Shown: in pieces, positions 8,378 through 15,400 of the stretch | How positions within the stretch are numbered: position 1 is the first letter of the stretch | Layout of the letters: every line of letters begins with the position of its first letter | NCBI RefSeq assembly: GCF_018736145.1 | Contig: NZ_CP059997.1 | Coordinates: 9,795,501 to 9,859,500 of the forward strand | DNA length: 64,000 nucleotides | DNA from: Amycolatopsis sp. CA-230715 | GTDB lineage: Bacteria; Actinomycetota; Actinomycetes; Mycobacteriales; Pseudonocardiaceae | Direction: 5' to 3' | The notes under the pieces: generated by a model | Seen by the model: the letters and a program-made list of their open reading frames with translations, nothing else | Database searches by the model: none | What the model was told of the DNA's origin: nothing | Program-made: the position numbers and the translations under genes

Positions 8378-8394
8378 ATTACCTCCGGCGTAAT
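8378..8394. promoter_or_regulatory. Candidate XRE operator
   Basis: ATTAC-ctccggc-GTAAT is a 5-bp inverted repeat in the divergent intergenic region between the XRE regulator and the NTF2-like gene. Its position fits autoregulation and control of the divergent gene. Binding is inferred. Confidence 0.4.
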
Positions 8395-8476
8395 CGACAC
8401 GCCCCGGCACACCCGGCCAAGGTGGTGGCACGGCGGAACCCCGCCGATCCTTTGCCCCACAACGAAAAGAGGCCCC

Positions 8477-8839
8477 GTGTCCGACTACCAGCACCTCGCG
8501 GAGCGCTACATCGCGGTGTGGAACACCACCGACCCTCAGCAGCGGCGAGCACTCGTCGACGAGCTGTTCACCGCCGACGCGACCTACACCGATCCGCTCG
8601 GCGCGGTCAGCGGCAGGGACGGCGTGGACGGGTTCGTCGCGAGTGCGCAGGAGCAGTTCGCCGGTCTCGTGTTCAGCCTGTCCGGTACCGCCGACGGCCA
8701 CCACGACCTGGCGCGGTTCACCTGGCACCTGACCCCGCCCGGCGGCGGCGAACCGCTCGCCATCGGGTTCGACGTGATCGAAGTGGACGGCGAGCGCATC
8801 CGGCGCGTGCACGGGTTCCTCGACAAGGTCCCGTCCTGA
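8477..8839 (+). CDS. NTF2-like / SnoaL-like protein
   Basis: A 120-residue protein of the NTF2-like alpha+beta barrel superfamily: LAERYIAVWNTTDPQQRRALVDELF at the N terminus (helices), TDPLGAVSGRDGVDGFV, then a beta-rich half ending GERIRRVHGFLDK. Small enzymes and binding proteins share this fold, and nothing fixes a substrate. The start is GTG following an AAAAGAGG stretch. It is divergent from the XRE regulator and convergent with the orphan glycine riboswitch at 8888-9105, whose read-through transcript would be antisense to this gene. Confidence 0.85.
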   Translation: MSDYQHLAERYIAVWNTTDPQQRRALVDELFTADATYTDPLGAVSGRDGVDGFVASAQEQFAGLVFSLSGTADGHHDLARFTWHLTPPGGGEPLAIGFDVIEVDGERIRRVHGFLDKVPS

Positions 8840-8860
8840 GCGACACTGTCCACAATGGAG

Positions 8861-8890
8861 AAAAGGGAACGGCCGGGAAACTGGCCCTCC
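8861..8890 (-). terminator. Intrinsic terminator following the glycine riboswitch
   Basis: Read on the minus strand, GGGA-g-GGCC pairs with GGCC-gt-TCCC around an eight-base loop and is followed by TTTTCT. It begins just after the 3' strand of aptamer 2, the usual place for a riboswitch expression platform. On the plus strand the same DNA gives GGCCGG-GAAA-CTGGCC, which could stop transcription of the NTF2-like gene. Confidence 0.6.
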
Positions 8891-9105
8891 CCACTCTGTC
8901 CATACCCGTGACGGGCGCCTGAGAGGTTCACCCGTGTGTTGAGCCGGGCTTGCACCTTCGGCGGGGCGGGCAGGTGGTGACCTGCCGGCCCGCTTTCCAG
9001 AGGCGTCTCGCCCGCGCGGTCCTGGGTGCCTGAGAGGTTCCGGGGAGGACTTGCTCCTTCGGCGCCGGACTCACCAGGTGTGTGGTCCGGACTCTCCCGC
9101 GCGGG
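8888..9105 (-). promoter_or_regulatory. Tandem glycine riboswitch (orphan)
   Basis: On the minus strand two aptamers follow one another. Aptamer 1 (about 9105-9025) has GGGAGAGTCC, GCCGAAGGAGCAAG and ACCTCTCAGGCACC. After a short linker, aptamer 2 (about 9020-8888) has GCCGAAGGTGCAAG, ACCTCTCAGGCGCC and the closing GGACAGAGTGGGG. These are the conserved blocks of the gcvT-type glycine riboswitch, which binds two glycines. In mycobacteria this position lies ahead of the glycine decarboxylase gene after the same merR gene. Here no glycine-cleavage gene follows. The next minus-strand gene is the XRE regulator 540 bp away, past the whole NTF2-like gene in antisense. Confidence 0.93.
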
Positions 9106-9153
9106 TTCGTCGACTGCGGTGCCCACCTTACCCGGTGGGCCCGCGGCCGGTGC

Positions 9154-9729
9154 TCACCCGGTCCGGCGCGCGTTGCGGCGCTGGGTCAGCTCGTCCGGCT
9201 GGACGTCCTCGATCCTGGCGCCGTCGGCGCGTTCGGCGGGGAATTCGTGGATGGTGCCGCTGATCTCCTGCATCGCGCCGCTGACCGCGATGCCAAACAC
9301 GCCCTGCCCGCCCTGCAGCAGATCGACGATCTCCTCCGGTGACGTGCACTCGTACACGGTGGCGCCGTCGGAGAACAAGGTGACCTTCGCGAGGTCCCGC
9401 ACTCCCCTCGCCCGCAGGTGCTCGACCGCGACGCGGATGTTCTGCAGCGACACCCCGGTGTCCAGCAGCCGCTTGACGATCTTGAGGACCAGCATGTCCT
9501 TGAACGAGTAGAGCCGCTGCGAACCGGACCCGTGCGCCGTGCGGATGCTCGGCGCGACCAGCTTCGTCCGCGCCCAGTAGTCGAGCTGCCGGTAGGTGAT
9601 GCCCGCAATCTGACACGCGGCGGGCCCGCGGTAGCCGACCAGCTCGTCCGGCAGCGACGCGTCCGGGAACAGTTCACCCTGCTCACCGTCTCCCGCGCCG
9701 ACGGCCTGGACCGGCCTTTCCTCGACCAC
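9154..9729 (-). CDS. MerR-family regulator (Rv1830-type)
   Basis: A 191-residue MerR protein. The winged helix covers about residues 30-100: CQIAGITYRQLDYWARTKLV, then SGSQRLYSFKDMLVLKIVKRLLDTGVSLQNI. A short C-terminal domain follows with VFGIAVSGAMQEISGTIHEFP. Length, sequence style and position match M. tuberculosis Rv1830, which lies in the gcvH-garA-Rv1828-Rv1829-Rv1830 block. It lacks the metal-binding cysteines of classical MerR proteins. The orphan glycine riboswitch begins about 50 bp after its stop on the same strand, so the two could share a transcript. Confidence 0.9.
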   Translation of the reverse strand: MVEERPVQAVGAGDGEQGELFPDASLPDELVGYRGPAACQIAGITYRQLDYWARTKLVAPSIRTAHGSGSQRLYSFKDMLVLKIVKRLLDTGVSLQNIRVAVEHLRARGVRDLAKVTLFSDGATVYECTSPEEIVDLLQGGQGVFGIAVSGAMQEISGTIHEFPAERADGARIEDVQPDELTQRRNARRTG

Positions 9730-9936
9730 GCATGCCTCCCCTCGCCCGGCCTGCCGGCCGGTCGAACAGCACCTGACACCCGGGGCGGGGGCCAGGGAGG
9801 TGGAACCGCGGCAGGTGCGCCCCAGTACCGCGAATCACACCAAAGCGATTTACCTCCAATGACGGTATGCGCGCCCGACTGCCCGGTCAACGCGACGCGC
9901 GGCGACCTCAAGCTGAAGTTGAGACTTTCTTCGCGG

Positions 9937-9972
9937 TTGCACCCGTTACTCAAGCGTGTTAATTTTTACTCA
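9937..9972 (+). promoter_or_regulatory. Leaderless promoter with direct repeats for TetR gene
   Basis: TTGCAC (9937-9942) and TTAATT (9959-9964) are spaced like a -35/-10 pair that would start transcription at or next to the ATG at 9972. TTACTCA occurs twice, at 9946-9952 and 9966-9972, exactly 20 bp apart, so both copies face the same side of the helix. They are a candidate operator. Inferred from sequence only. Confidence 0.4.
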
Positions 9973-10598
9973 TGCAGATAACACCTCGGGCCGAAGACGG
10001 CGCGGGCATCACCGTGACCGAGGCGGCGAGGCGGGCTCAGATCGTCGGGGCCACCATCGCCACCATCGCCGAACTCGGCTACGCCAAGACTTCGTTCGCC
10101 AGGATCAAGGAGCGGGCGGGCCTGTCCAGCACGCGCATCATCGGCTACCACTTCACGAACAAGGCCGGGCTGATGATGGCGGTGCTGACCACCATCACCG
10201 GGGCCAAGGAGCGGTTCCTCCGCGAGCGCGCCGGGGCGCCTGCCGAGCGGGCCGCGATGCTCCGCGCGCACATCGAAACCGAGGTGGCGTTCCTCGGGGC
10301 GTACCCGGAGTACGTGCGGGTGCTCTCCGAACTCGCGGGCGGCGTGGACGATCCCGAAGGCTGGGCGATCGCGGGTCCGGTGCTCGAAGGCATGCGGACC
10401 GGCCAGATCACCAGGGTGCTCGCGCAGGGCAGGCGCGAAGGCGCGTTCGGCGAGTTCGACCCCGAGGTGGTGGGACGGTCGGTGGCGCACGCCATCGACG
10501 GCGCCGCGGCCGCCTACGCGGAGAACCCGGCGCTCGACCTCGAGCACTACGGCCGCGAACTGGCTGATCTGTTCGAGCGGGCCACGCGCCCGATATGA
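9972..10598 (+). CDS. TetR/AcrR family regulator
   Basis: A 208-residue repressor. The helix-turn-helix spans about residues 17-65 (RAQIVGATIATIAELGYAKTSF, then IIGYHFTNKAGLM); the C-terminal part is a generic TetR ligand domain with EFDPEVVGRSVAHAIDGAAAAY. The start ATG is probably leaderless. It sits on the opposite strand between the merR (9154) and DUF151 (10661) genes, interrupting a block that is otherwise collinear with M. tuberculosis Rv1826-Rv1830. It ends at a strong bidirectional terminator. Its target is not evident; neither neighbour is a typical TetR target. Confidence 0.85.
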   Translation: MQITPRAEDGAGITVTEAARRAQIVGATIATIAELGYAKTSFARIKERAGLSSTRIIGYHFTNKAGLMMAVLTTITGAKERFLRERAGAPAERAAMLRAHIETEVAFLGAYPEYVRVLSELAGGVDDPEGWAIAGPVLEGMRTGQITRVLAQGRREGAFGEFDPEVVGRSVAHAIDGAAAAYAENPALDLEHYGRELADLFERATRPI

Positions 10599-10602
10599 AG
10601 AA

Positions 10603-10635
10603 GAGGGCCACTCCCCGCAACGGGGAGTGGCCCTC
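10603..10635. terminator. Bidirectional terminator
   Basis: A perfect 15-bp stem (GAGGGCCACTCCCCG and its complement) with a CAA loop lies between the convergent TetR (ends 10598) and DUF151 (ends 10661) genes. There is no long U tract, as is common in actinobacteria. Confidence 0.8.
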
Positions 10636-10660
10636 GACCTGTCCGGGTCATCGGGTTGGT

Positions 10661-11137
10661 TCAGGTGTCGGCGCCGCGGAAATCCTCCGGGGACACCGAG
10701 TCGAGGAACTCGCGGAACTTCTCGACCTCGTCCTCCTGCTCGTCCGGGATGATCAGGCCGGCTTCCTCCAGCACCGCGTCCACCGCGTGGATCGGGACAC
10801 CGACGCGCAGCGCCAGCGCGACCGAGTCGCTCGGCCGCGCGGACACCCTGATGTCGCCGTCGAACACCAGCTCCGCGTAGAACGTGCTCTCGCGCAGGTC
10901 GGTGATCACCACTTGCTTGAGCTCTCTGCCGAGCGCTCCGATGACTTCCTTGAGCAAGTCGTGGGTCAACGGTCGCGCGGGGCGCACACCCTGCTGCTCC
11001 AAGGCGATCGCAGTGGCCTCCACCGAGCCGATCCAGATGGGGAGGTACCGCTCACCTTCCGTTTCCCGCAGCAACAAGATCGGCTGATTCGCGGGCAGTT
11101 CGACCCGCACGCCGACGACGCGCATTTCGCTGCTCAT
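10661..11137 (-). CDS. Bifunctional nuclease family protein (DUF151, Rv1829-type)
   Basis: A 158-residue DUF151 protein. Conserved segments are MRVVGVRVELPANQPILLLRE at the N terminus, LPIWIGSVEATAIALEQQG (about residues 31-49), PLTHDLLKEVIGALG and RPSDSVALALRVGVPIHA (about 101-118). The family is named after a plant bifunctional nuclease; in Thermotoga it forms a trimer, and the bacterial role is unclear. It is the Rv1829 equivalent between two MerR genes. A 230-bp gap upstream suggests its own promoter, but no clear element is visible there. Confidence 0.9.
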   Translation of the reverse strand: MSSEMRVVGVRVELPANQPILLLRETEGERYLPIWIGSVEATAIALEQQGVRPARPLTHDLLKEVIGALGRELKQVVITDLRESTFYAELVFDGDIRVSARPSDSVALALRVGVPIHAVDAVLEEAGLIIPDEQEDEVEKFREFLDSVSPEDFRGADT

Positions 11138-11367
11138 CGGGGTTCGCCTCCCTCTCCTGCGCGCGGGCTGCAGCGCTGTTCCGGGGATCCCGCGTCGACG
11201 TGTCCAACACCGTTGACGCTACCCGTCATCAGGGCGCTGTGCTCGCTGTCCGAAAGATTGAAACACCGGCCCGCCGCCGGGCCTGGACTAACCGTACGGC
11301 ATCGAAGGCCCTACGTTCAGCTGTCGAATTGTGAAGAAACCAACCTGTGCCGCGGAAAGTCCGCGAA

Positions 11368-12126
11368 TCAGCCCCCGGTGACGCCGCGGATACCGGCCTT
11401 GACCAGCAACGTGTGCAGCGTGACCGACAGCGCGGCCAGCTCGCGGACCACCTCGTCCGCGCGCGCCTTCGCGTCCTCGTCGCGGTGGTGGTAGACCGGC
11501 GCGACGATCTGTTCGAGCAGCCCGACCTCGCGGTCGGCCGAGGCGCGGAACGCGCGCAGGTGCCGCGGTTCGATGCCGAATTCGGTCATCGCCTTGACGG
11601 TGCGCGCGACCAGCACGGCGTCCGGGTCGTAGAACCCGGCCGCGCCCGGCCTGACCAGGCCGTACTGGCGCAACTCGGTGAGCGTGGCGAGATCGACCCC
11701 GGCCTGCTCCAGCAGTTCCTCCTGGGTCAGCCGGATCTGGATGCCGGAGGTGAAGTCCGCCGCCGAGGGCATCGCCGCGCGCTCGCCCGCGATCGTCGCC
11801 GCCGAGTCGAGCGCGACCAGCTTGCGCGGCAGCCGCGACGGGGAACCGGGGTGGCCGTCACCCCGGTCCGCGGCGTCGAGCTGCTCTTTGATGACCTTCA
11901 GGGGCAGGTAGTGGTCGCGCTGGGCGGACAGCACGAACCGGAGCCGCTCCACGTCCGCCGCCGCGAACTGCCGGTACCCCGAAGGCGTCCGGCCAGGCTG
12001 GACCAGGCCTTCCGACTCGAGGAACCGGATCTTGGAGATCGTGACATCGGGGAAGTCGCCGCGCAGCTGCGCCAGCACGGCCCCGATGCTCAGCCCGTCG
12101 CGCTGTGGCCGCCCGGCCGCCGTCAC
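11368..12126 (-). CDS. ftsR: MerR-family regulator FtsR (Rv1828-type)
   Basis: A 252-residue MerR protein. The N-terminal winged helix (about residues 10-80) reads LSIGAVLAQLRGDFPDVTISKIRFLESEGLVQPGRTPSGYRQF. A long second half (about 125-250) contains a second helix-turn-helix-like unit, LTQEELLEQAGVDLATLTELRQYGLV, and ends in a helical tail. This architecture and the overlap with garA (ATGA) match Rv1828 and corynebacterial FtsR, which activates ftsZ. The symbol rests on homology and gene order; DNA targets were not examined. Confidence 0.88.
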   Translation of the reverse strand: MTAAGRPQRDGLSIGAVLAQLRGDFPDVTISKIRFLESEGLVQPGRTPSGYRQFAAADVERLRFVLSAQRDHYLPLKVIKEQLDAADRGDGHPGSPSRLPRKLVALDSAATIAGERAAMPSAADFTSGIQIRLTQEELLEQAGVDLATLTELRQYGLVRPGAAGFYDPDAVLVARTVKAMTEFGIEPRHLRAFRASADREVGLLEQIVAPVYHHRDEDAKARADEVVRELAALSVTLHTLLVKAGIRGVTGG

Positions 12127-12590
12127 TGCGCCCCCTGGCCCCCGTGCCCCGGGCCGGTCAGGAAGACCAGGCGGAACTTCCCGATCTGGACCTCGTCGCC
12201 ACCGGCGAGCACGGCCTGGTCGACCGGCTCGCGGTTGACGTAGGTGCCGTTCAGGCTGCCGACGTCGATCACCACGAACTCGCCGCCCTCGCGCCGGAAT
12301 TCGGCGTGCCGGCGCGAAACCGTGACGTCGTCGAGAAAGATGTCGCTGTCCGGGTGCCTGCCCGCGCTCGTGGTGTCGCGGTCGAGCAAAAACCGGGAGC
12401 CCGCGTTGGGGCCGCGCTTGACCACCAGCAGCGCCGAGCCTGGCGGGAGCGCGTCAACGCCCGCGACCGGCGGCTCCGGCGCGGGGGCGGCTTCCTGCCC
12501 CTCGATGTCGGCCAGGAAGTCGGCCCGGAAGACAGAGGTCCGCTCCGGAGACTGCTCCGGGGGAACGCCGGGCCCGTCGTTCGTGCTCAC
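12123..12590 (-). CDS. garA: FHA-domain regulator GarA/OdhI, with one phospho-threonine replaced
   Basis: A 155-residue FHA protein. Unphosphorylated, such proteins bind and restrain 2-oxoglutarate dehydrogenase and glutamate dehydrogenase; phosphorylation of an N-terminal threonine closes the protein on itself. GTG at 12590 is preferred over the ATG at 12623 because GAGGAGAG lies just upstream. The FHA core is nearly identical to the mycobacterial protein (SAGRHPDSDIFLDDVTVSRR, then SLNGTYVN). The N-terminal phospho-motif reads ERTSVFRADFL, where mycobacteria and corynebacteria have ETTSVFRADFL. The first threonine (PknG site) is Arg17; the second (PknB-type site) is kept as Thr18. Confidence 0.93.
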   Translation of the reverse strand: MSTNDGPGVPPEQSPERTSVFRADFLADIEGQEAAPAPEPPVAGVDALPPGSALLVVKRGPNAGSRFLLDRDTTSAGRHPDSDIFLDDVTVSRRHAEFRREGGEFVVIDVGSLNGTYVNREPVDQAVLAGGDEVQIGKFRLVFLTGPGHGGQGAQ

Positions 12591-12747
12591 CTGAGCTCTC
12601 CTCACCGTGAAAGTGTTCTTCAATCCCGTTCGTCTACCCGGGATTGTGTTGCTGTCAACGTACCGTGCCAGGTCCGCCGCGGGCTTGCGGGCTCCCCCTT
12701 ACCGGCGGCGGAAGTGGATCTACCGGCGGCGACGGGTCCCCGCGCGG

Positions 12748-13134
12748 TCATTCGCCGGAGATCAGCGCTTGGTAGGCCTCCGCCTCGAGGAGGCTGTCGA
12801 CGCTCGCCGAGTCGCTGAGCCGGATCTCGATGAGCCACCCTTCGCCGTACGGATCGCTGTTGATCAGCTCGGGAGACTGGGACACCGCGTCGTTGACCGC
12901 GACGATCTCGCCGTCGAGCGGGACGAACAGCTCCGAGACGCTCTTCGTCGACTCCACCTCGCCGAAGCCGTCGCCGGAGGACACCGCGGTTCCCGTTTCG
13001 GGGAGGTCGACGAACACCACGTCACCGAGCTGGTCCTGGGCGTACTCGGTGATACCGACGCGCACGACACCGTCGGGGCGGGTGGCCACCCACTCGTGCT
13101 CCTCGGTGTACCGCAGCTCTTCTGGTGCAGACAA
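12748..13134 (-). CDS. gcvH: Glycine cleavage system H protein
   Basis: A 128-residue lipoyl-carrier protein that shuttles the aminomethyl group between the P, T and L proteins. The lipoylated lysine sits in VESTKSVSELFVP (about residues 60-72), preceded by ITEYAQDQLGDVVFVDLPE. The TTG at 13134 is chosen: GGGGAAGG precedes it, the protein then begins SAPEELRYTEEHEW like known GcvH, and a longer reading from 13197 would overlap pgsA. No gcvT or gcvP is present in the window, although an orphan glycine riboswitch lies 3.6 kb away on the same strand. Confidence 0.93.
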   Translation of the reverse strand: MSAPEELRYTEEHEWVATRPDGVVRVGITEYAQDQLGDVVFVDLPETGTAVSSGDGFGEVESTKSVSELFVPLDGEIVAVNDAVSQSPELINSDPYGEGWLIEIRLSDSASVDSLLEAEAYQALISGE

Positions 13135-13177
13135 CGCCTTCCCCTTTCCGCGAACGGTGACGGCGAGAGTCTCGCAT

Positions 13178-13822
13178 TCAGGACGAGGGCACCGCACCTC
13201 GGTCCACGCGGTCGCCGGCGAGGGCGCGCGCGGTCTGGATGACGTACAGCGCGCCGGACCACACGTAGAGCACGGCGCCCCAGGTGGTGAAGGCGTACCC
13301 GATCGGGCGGGCGATCTCGGCGAGCGTCGACCCGCCCTGCGTGACGAGCAGGAACGGGAAGGCGTACATCAGCACGAAGGTCGCGCCCTTGCCGATGTAG
13401 GTGACCTCGGGCGGGGCGAAACCGTTGCGCCGCAGCACGAGCACGGCGACGCCGACGACGGCCTCCCGCAGCAGCAGCGGCGCTACGACCCACCACGGGA
13501 TGATGTCGCGGAACAGGAACGCGACGAGGGTGGCGATGATGTAGAGCCGGTCGGCGGCGGGGTCGAGGAGCTGGCCGAGCCTGCTCATCTGGTTGAGCCA
13601 GCGCGCGAGCTTGCCGTCGAGCCAGTCGGTGAGCGCGCTGAAGATCAGCAGCGCCAGCGCCCAGCCGTCCTCCTTGGGCCCGAGCAGGAGCCACAGGAAG
13701 ACGGGGACGCCGGCGAGCCGGAGCAGGGACAGGATGTTCGGCACGGTCAGTGCCTGCCGGGCCAGTGACGGCTCGGGCGCCGAAGACACTGGGGGTTCGG
13801 TGGACTCGGGCGGCGTGCTCAC
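13178..13822 (-). CDS. CDP-alcohol phosphatidyltransferase (PgsA2-type)
   Basis: A 214-residue membrane enzyme of the CDP-alcohol phosphatidyltransferase family. The signature D-x2-D-G-x2-A-R-x8-G-x3-D-x3-D is complete in the segment TDWLDGKLARWLNQMSRLG followed by LLDPAADR (about residues 65-92). Several hydrophobic helices follow, including PWWVVAPLLLREAVVGVAV. Position next to gcvH matches Rv1822 (pgsA2) of M. tuberculosis. The alcohol acceptor, glycerol-phosphate or another, cannot be set from sequence. The N-terminal ~20 residues are Pro/Ser-rich and probably cytosolic. Confidence 0.88.
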   Translation of the reverse strand: MSTPPESTEPPVSSAPEPSLARQALTVPNILSLLRLAGVPVFLWLLLGPKEDGWALALLIFSALTDWLDGKLARWLNQMSRLGQLLDPAADRLYIIATLVAFLFRDIIPWWVVAPLLLREAVVGVAVLVLRRNGFAPPEVTYIGKGATFVLMYAFPFLLVTQGGSTLAEIARPIGYAFTTWGAVLYVWSGALYVIQTARALAGDRVDRGAVPSS

Positions 13823-13855
13823 CGGCTCAGCGTAGCCAGCCGGGATGCGCGGCCC

Positions 13856-14071
13856 TCAGCTGGCGCGGTGGTAGCTCCAGCCGCGGCGCTGCAGGTCGGT
13901 GCGGCTGAGCACCTGCGGACGGCCGCGGCCGTCGGTGCCCATCCAGCGGGGCCTGCCGGATCCGCCTTCGAGGACGTACGGGCGGCCCTGGCACCAGACG
14001 ACGGTGCACGGGGTGGTCGGGGGGATGTTCGCCGGGGCCGGGGAAGAGCCGGTTTCCGCTTCGGTGCTCAT
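13856..14071 (-). CDS. Small conserved hypothetical protein
   Basis: A 71-residue protein whose C-terminal ~45 residues are rich in Trp, Arg and Gly (TVVWCQGRPYVLEGGSGRPRW, then RTDLQRRGWSYHRA). Nearly all codons end in G or C, as in its neighbours, and it is transcribed ahead of pgsA2 with a 33-bp gap. No domain is recognised. The compact beta-rich pattern looks like a real small protein rather than chance. Confidence 0.6.
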   Translation of the reverse strand: MSTEAETGSSPAPANIPPTTPCTVVWCQGRPYVLEGGSGRPRWMGTDGRGRPQVLSRTDLQRRGWSYHRAS

Positions 14072-14385
14072 GATCTCAGTGCTGCTGCTTCCGTGTTGCG
14101 AGTGGGGACCTCACCCTGTCTCTTCGGCACGAACCGGTCCGGCGTTAACGGATCGGCCGGAACTTTTCCCCGAGTTCACCCGTGCAGTGGAAAATTCATG
14201 TGAAGCAGATGTCCACTGTGGACTGTCGCATCGGTACGACCTCGGGCGTCGGCGCGCCGGGGACGGCCCGGCCCGGTAGTGTTCCGCCGAAACTCGCGCG
14301 CGGGCCCCGCGCGCCGTACCCCGGTGGTCCCCGGTGTGGGCCAAGATGTCCGGGGAAGCACACCGGGCACGACGGAAGGAACGCG
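14072..14385. other. Intergenic region between divergent genes
   Basis: This 314-bp gap separates the minus-strand small protein from the plus-strand lipoprotein pair and is likely to hold both promoters. It contains one copy of the recurrent palindrome GTCCACTGTGGAC (14211-14223) and a GC-rich palindrome-prone stretch around 14300. No convincing gene was found; longer readings through it lack a start with a ribosome-binding site. Confidence 0.5.
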
Positions 14386-14898
14386 TTGGCCACTTCGAAG
14401 GTCACAGGCCCCGCAGGCCTGCTCGCCGCCGTCACGCTGTCCGTCGTCGCGCTTTCCGCGTGCGGCACCGACTCCGGCGCGCCCGCGCCGTCCCCGGTGC
14501 TGAGTGCGGAATCGGTCCAGCCGAGCACTTCGTCAGCGCCGCCGAGCAGCCCGCCGAGCTCGGCCAAGCCGACGGTGCCCACGAGCGCCGCGCAGCCGCC
14601 GAAGACCTCCGACGCGATCCCCGCCGAGGGTGCCTGCGGCACCGTCACCGCCGCCAGCGGGCTGACCCTGCAGGTACTCGACAGCCACACCAGCGGCGTC
14701 GCCTGCCCCGACGCGAAGCGCGTGGTCGAGGAGTTCCACAAGAAGATCGCGGGCAAGCAGGCAGGCGGTTCGAACGAGCCCGTCAGCGACACCGTCGACG
14801 GGTGGCTGTGCGTCTCCGGCCCGCCCGCCGCGCAAGGCGGCACCACGTGCACCAAGCAGGAGCAGACCGTGCTCGCACGGGTCCTGCCCGTCGAGTAA
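14386..14898 (+). CDS. Secreted lipoprotein with four-cysteine domain
   Basis: A 170-residue lipoprotein. The TTG start is supported by GGAAGGA seven bases upstream. The signal peptide ends in the lipobox VALSAC (about residues 20-25), so the mature protein is anchored by a diacylglycerol cysteine. A Ser/Pro/Ala-rich linker follows to about residue 80, then a ~85-residue domain with four cysteines beginning EGACGTVTAASGLTLQVLDS and ending TTCTKQEQTV. The next gene encodes a paralogue with the same layout, so the pair arose by tandem duplication. Function unknown. Confidence 0.8.
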   Translation: MATSKVTGPAGLLAAVTLSVVALSACGTDSGAPAPSPVLSAESVQPSTSSAPPSSPPSSAKPTVPTSAAQPPKTSDAIPAEGACGTVTAASGLTLQVLDSHTSGVACPDAKRVVEEFHKKIAGKQAGGSNEPVSDTVDGWLCVSGPPAAQGGTTCTKQEQTVLARVLPVE

Positions 14899-14933
14899 GT
14901 CCACTCCCTTCCCTCCGGTACCAGGAAAGGCCC

Positions 14934-15368
14934 ATGTCCACGCACGCCTCACCCCGCAGACTCCTCGGCATCGCCGCACTCGCCTGCGCGCTGCCGCTCG
15001 CCGCCTGCAGCGGCCAGGACACCCCGAGCGCACCGGCTCCGGACAACGCCGCGCAGACCGGCGGGACCCCGCCCGGCCCCGCCTCGGACCCCGCCGCCCA
15101 CCCCGCGGCGCCCGGCACCGAATGCGGTCCCGTGCCCAGCGTCAACGGGGCCAAGGCGAAGGTCGTCGTCACCGCGGGCGCCGTCGACTGCGCGCAGGCC
15201 ACCACCCTGCTCACCCAGTACTTCCAGAAGCTCACCCCGGCCGACCTGGCCAACCCGGATGGCGCGGGCCCGGTCGCGCTCGGCGAATGGACCTGCGGCA
15301 GCGGCCCCGCCAGCGCACCGGCCACCACCTGCTCCACCGAGGACAACCGCCAGGTGGACGGTGTCTGA
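14934..15368 (+). CDS. Secreted lipoprotein, paralogue of the preceding gene
   Basis: A 144-residue lipoprotein. AGGAAAGG lies just upstream of the ATG. The signal peptide ends at the lipobox LPLAAC; a short Pro/Ala linker leads into a domain that matches the upstream paralogue in cysteine spacing (TECGPVPSVNG, then VDCAQATTLLTQYF, WTCGSG, TTCSTEDN). The two genes are 35 bp apart and probably form one operon. It is convergent with the acyl-CoA synthetase gene. No function can be assigned. Confidence 0.8.
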   Translation: MSTHASPRRLLGIAALACALPLAACSGQDTPSAPAPDNAAQTGGTPPGPASDPAAHPAAPGTECGPVPSVNGAKAKVVVTAGAVDCAQATTLLTQYFQKLTPADLANPDGAGPVALGEWTCGSGPASAPATTCSTEDNRQVDGV

Positions 15369-15400
15369 CCCCCCGAGAGCCCTTCGGCAGCAGGAACGCG

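Noticed and set aside
8584..9126. Minus-strand open reading frame spanning the glycine riboswitch
   Set aside because: Its sequence is explained by the riboswitch and by the reverse of the NTF2-like gene, and the translation has no family features.
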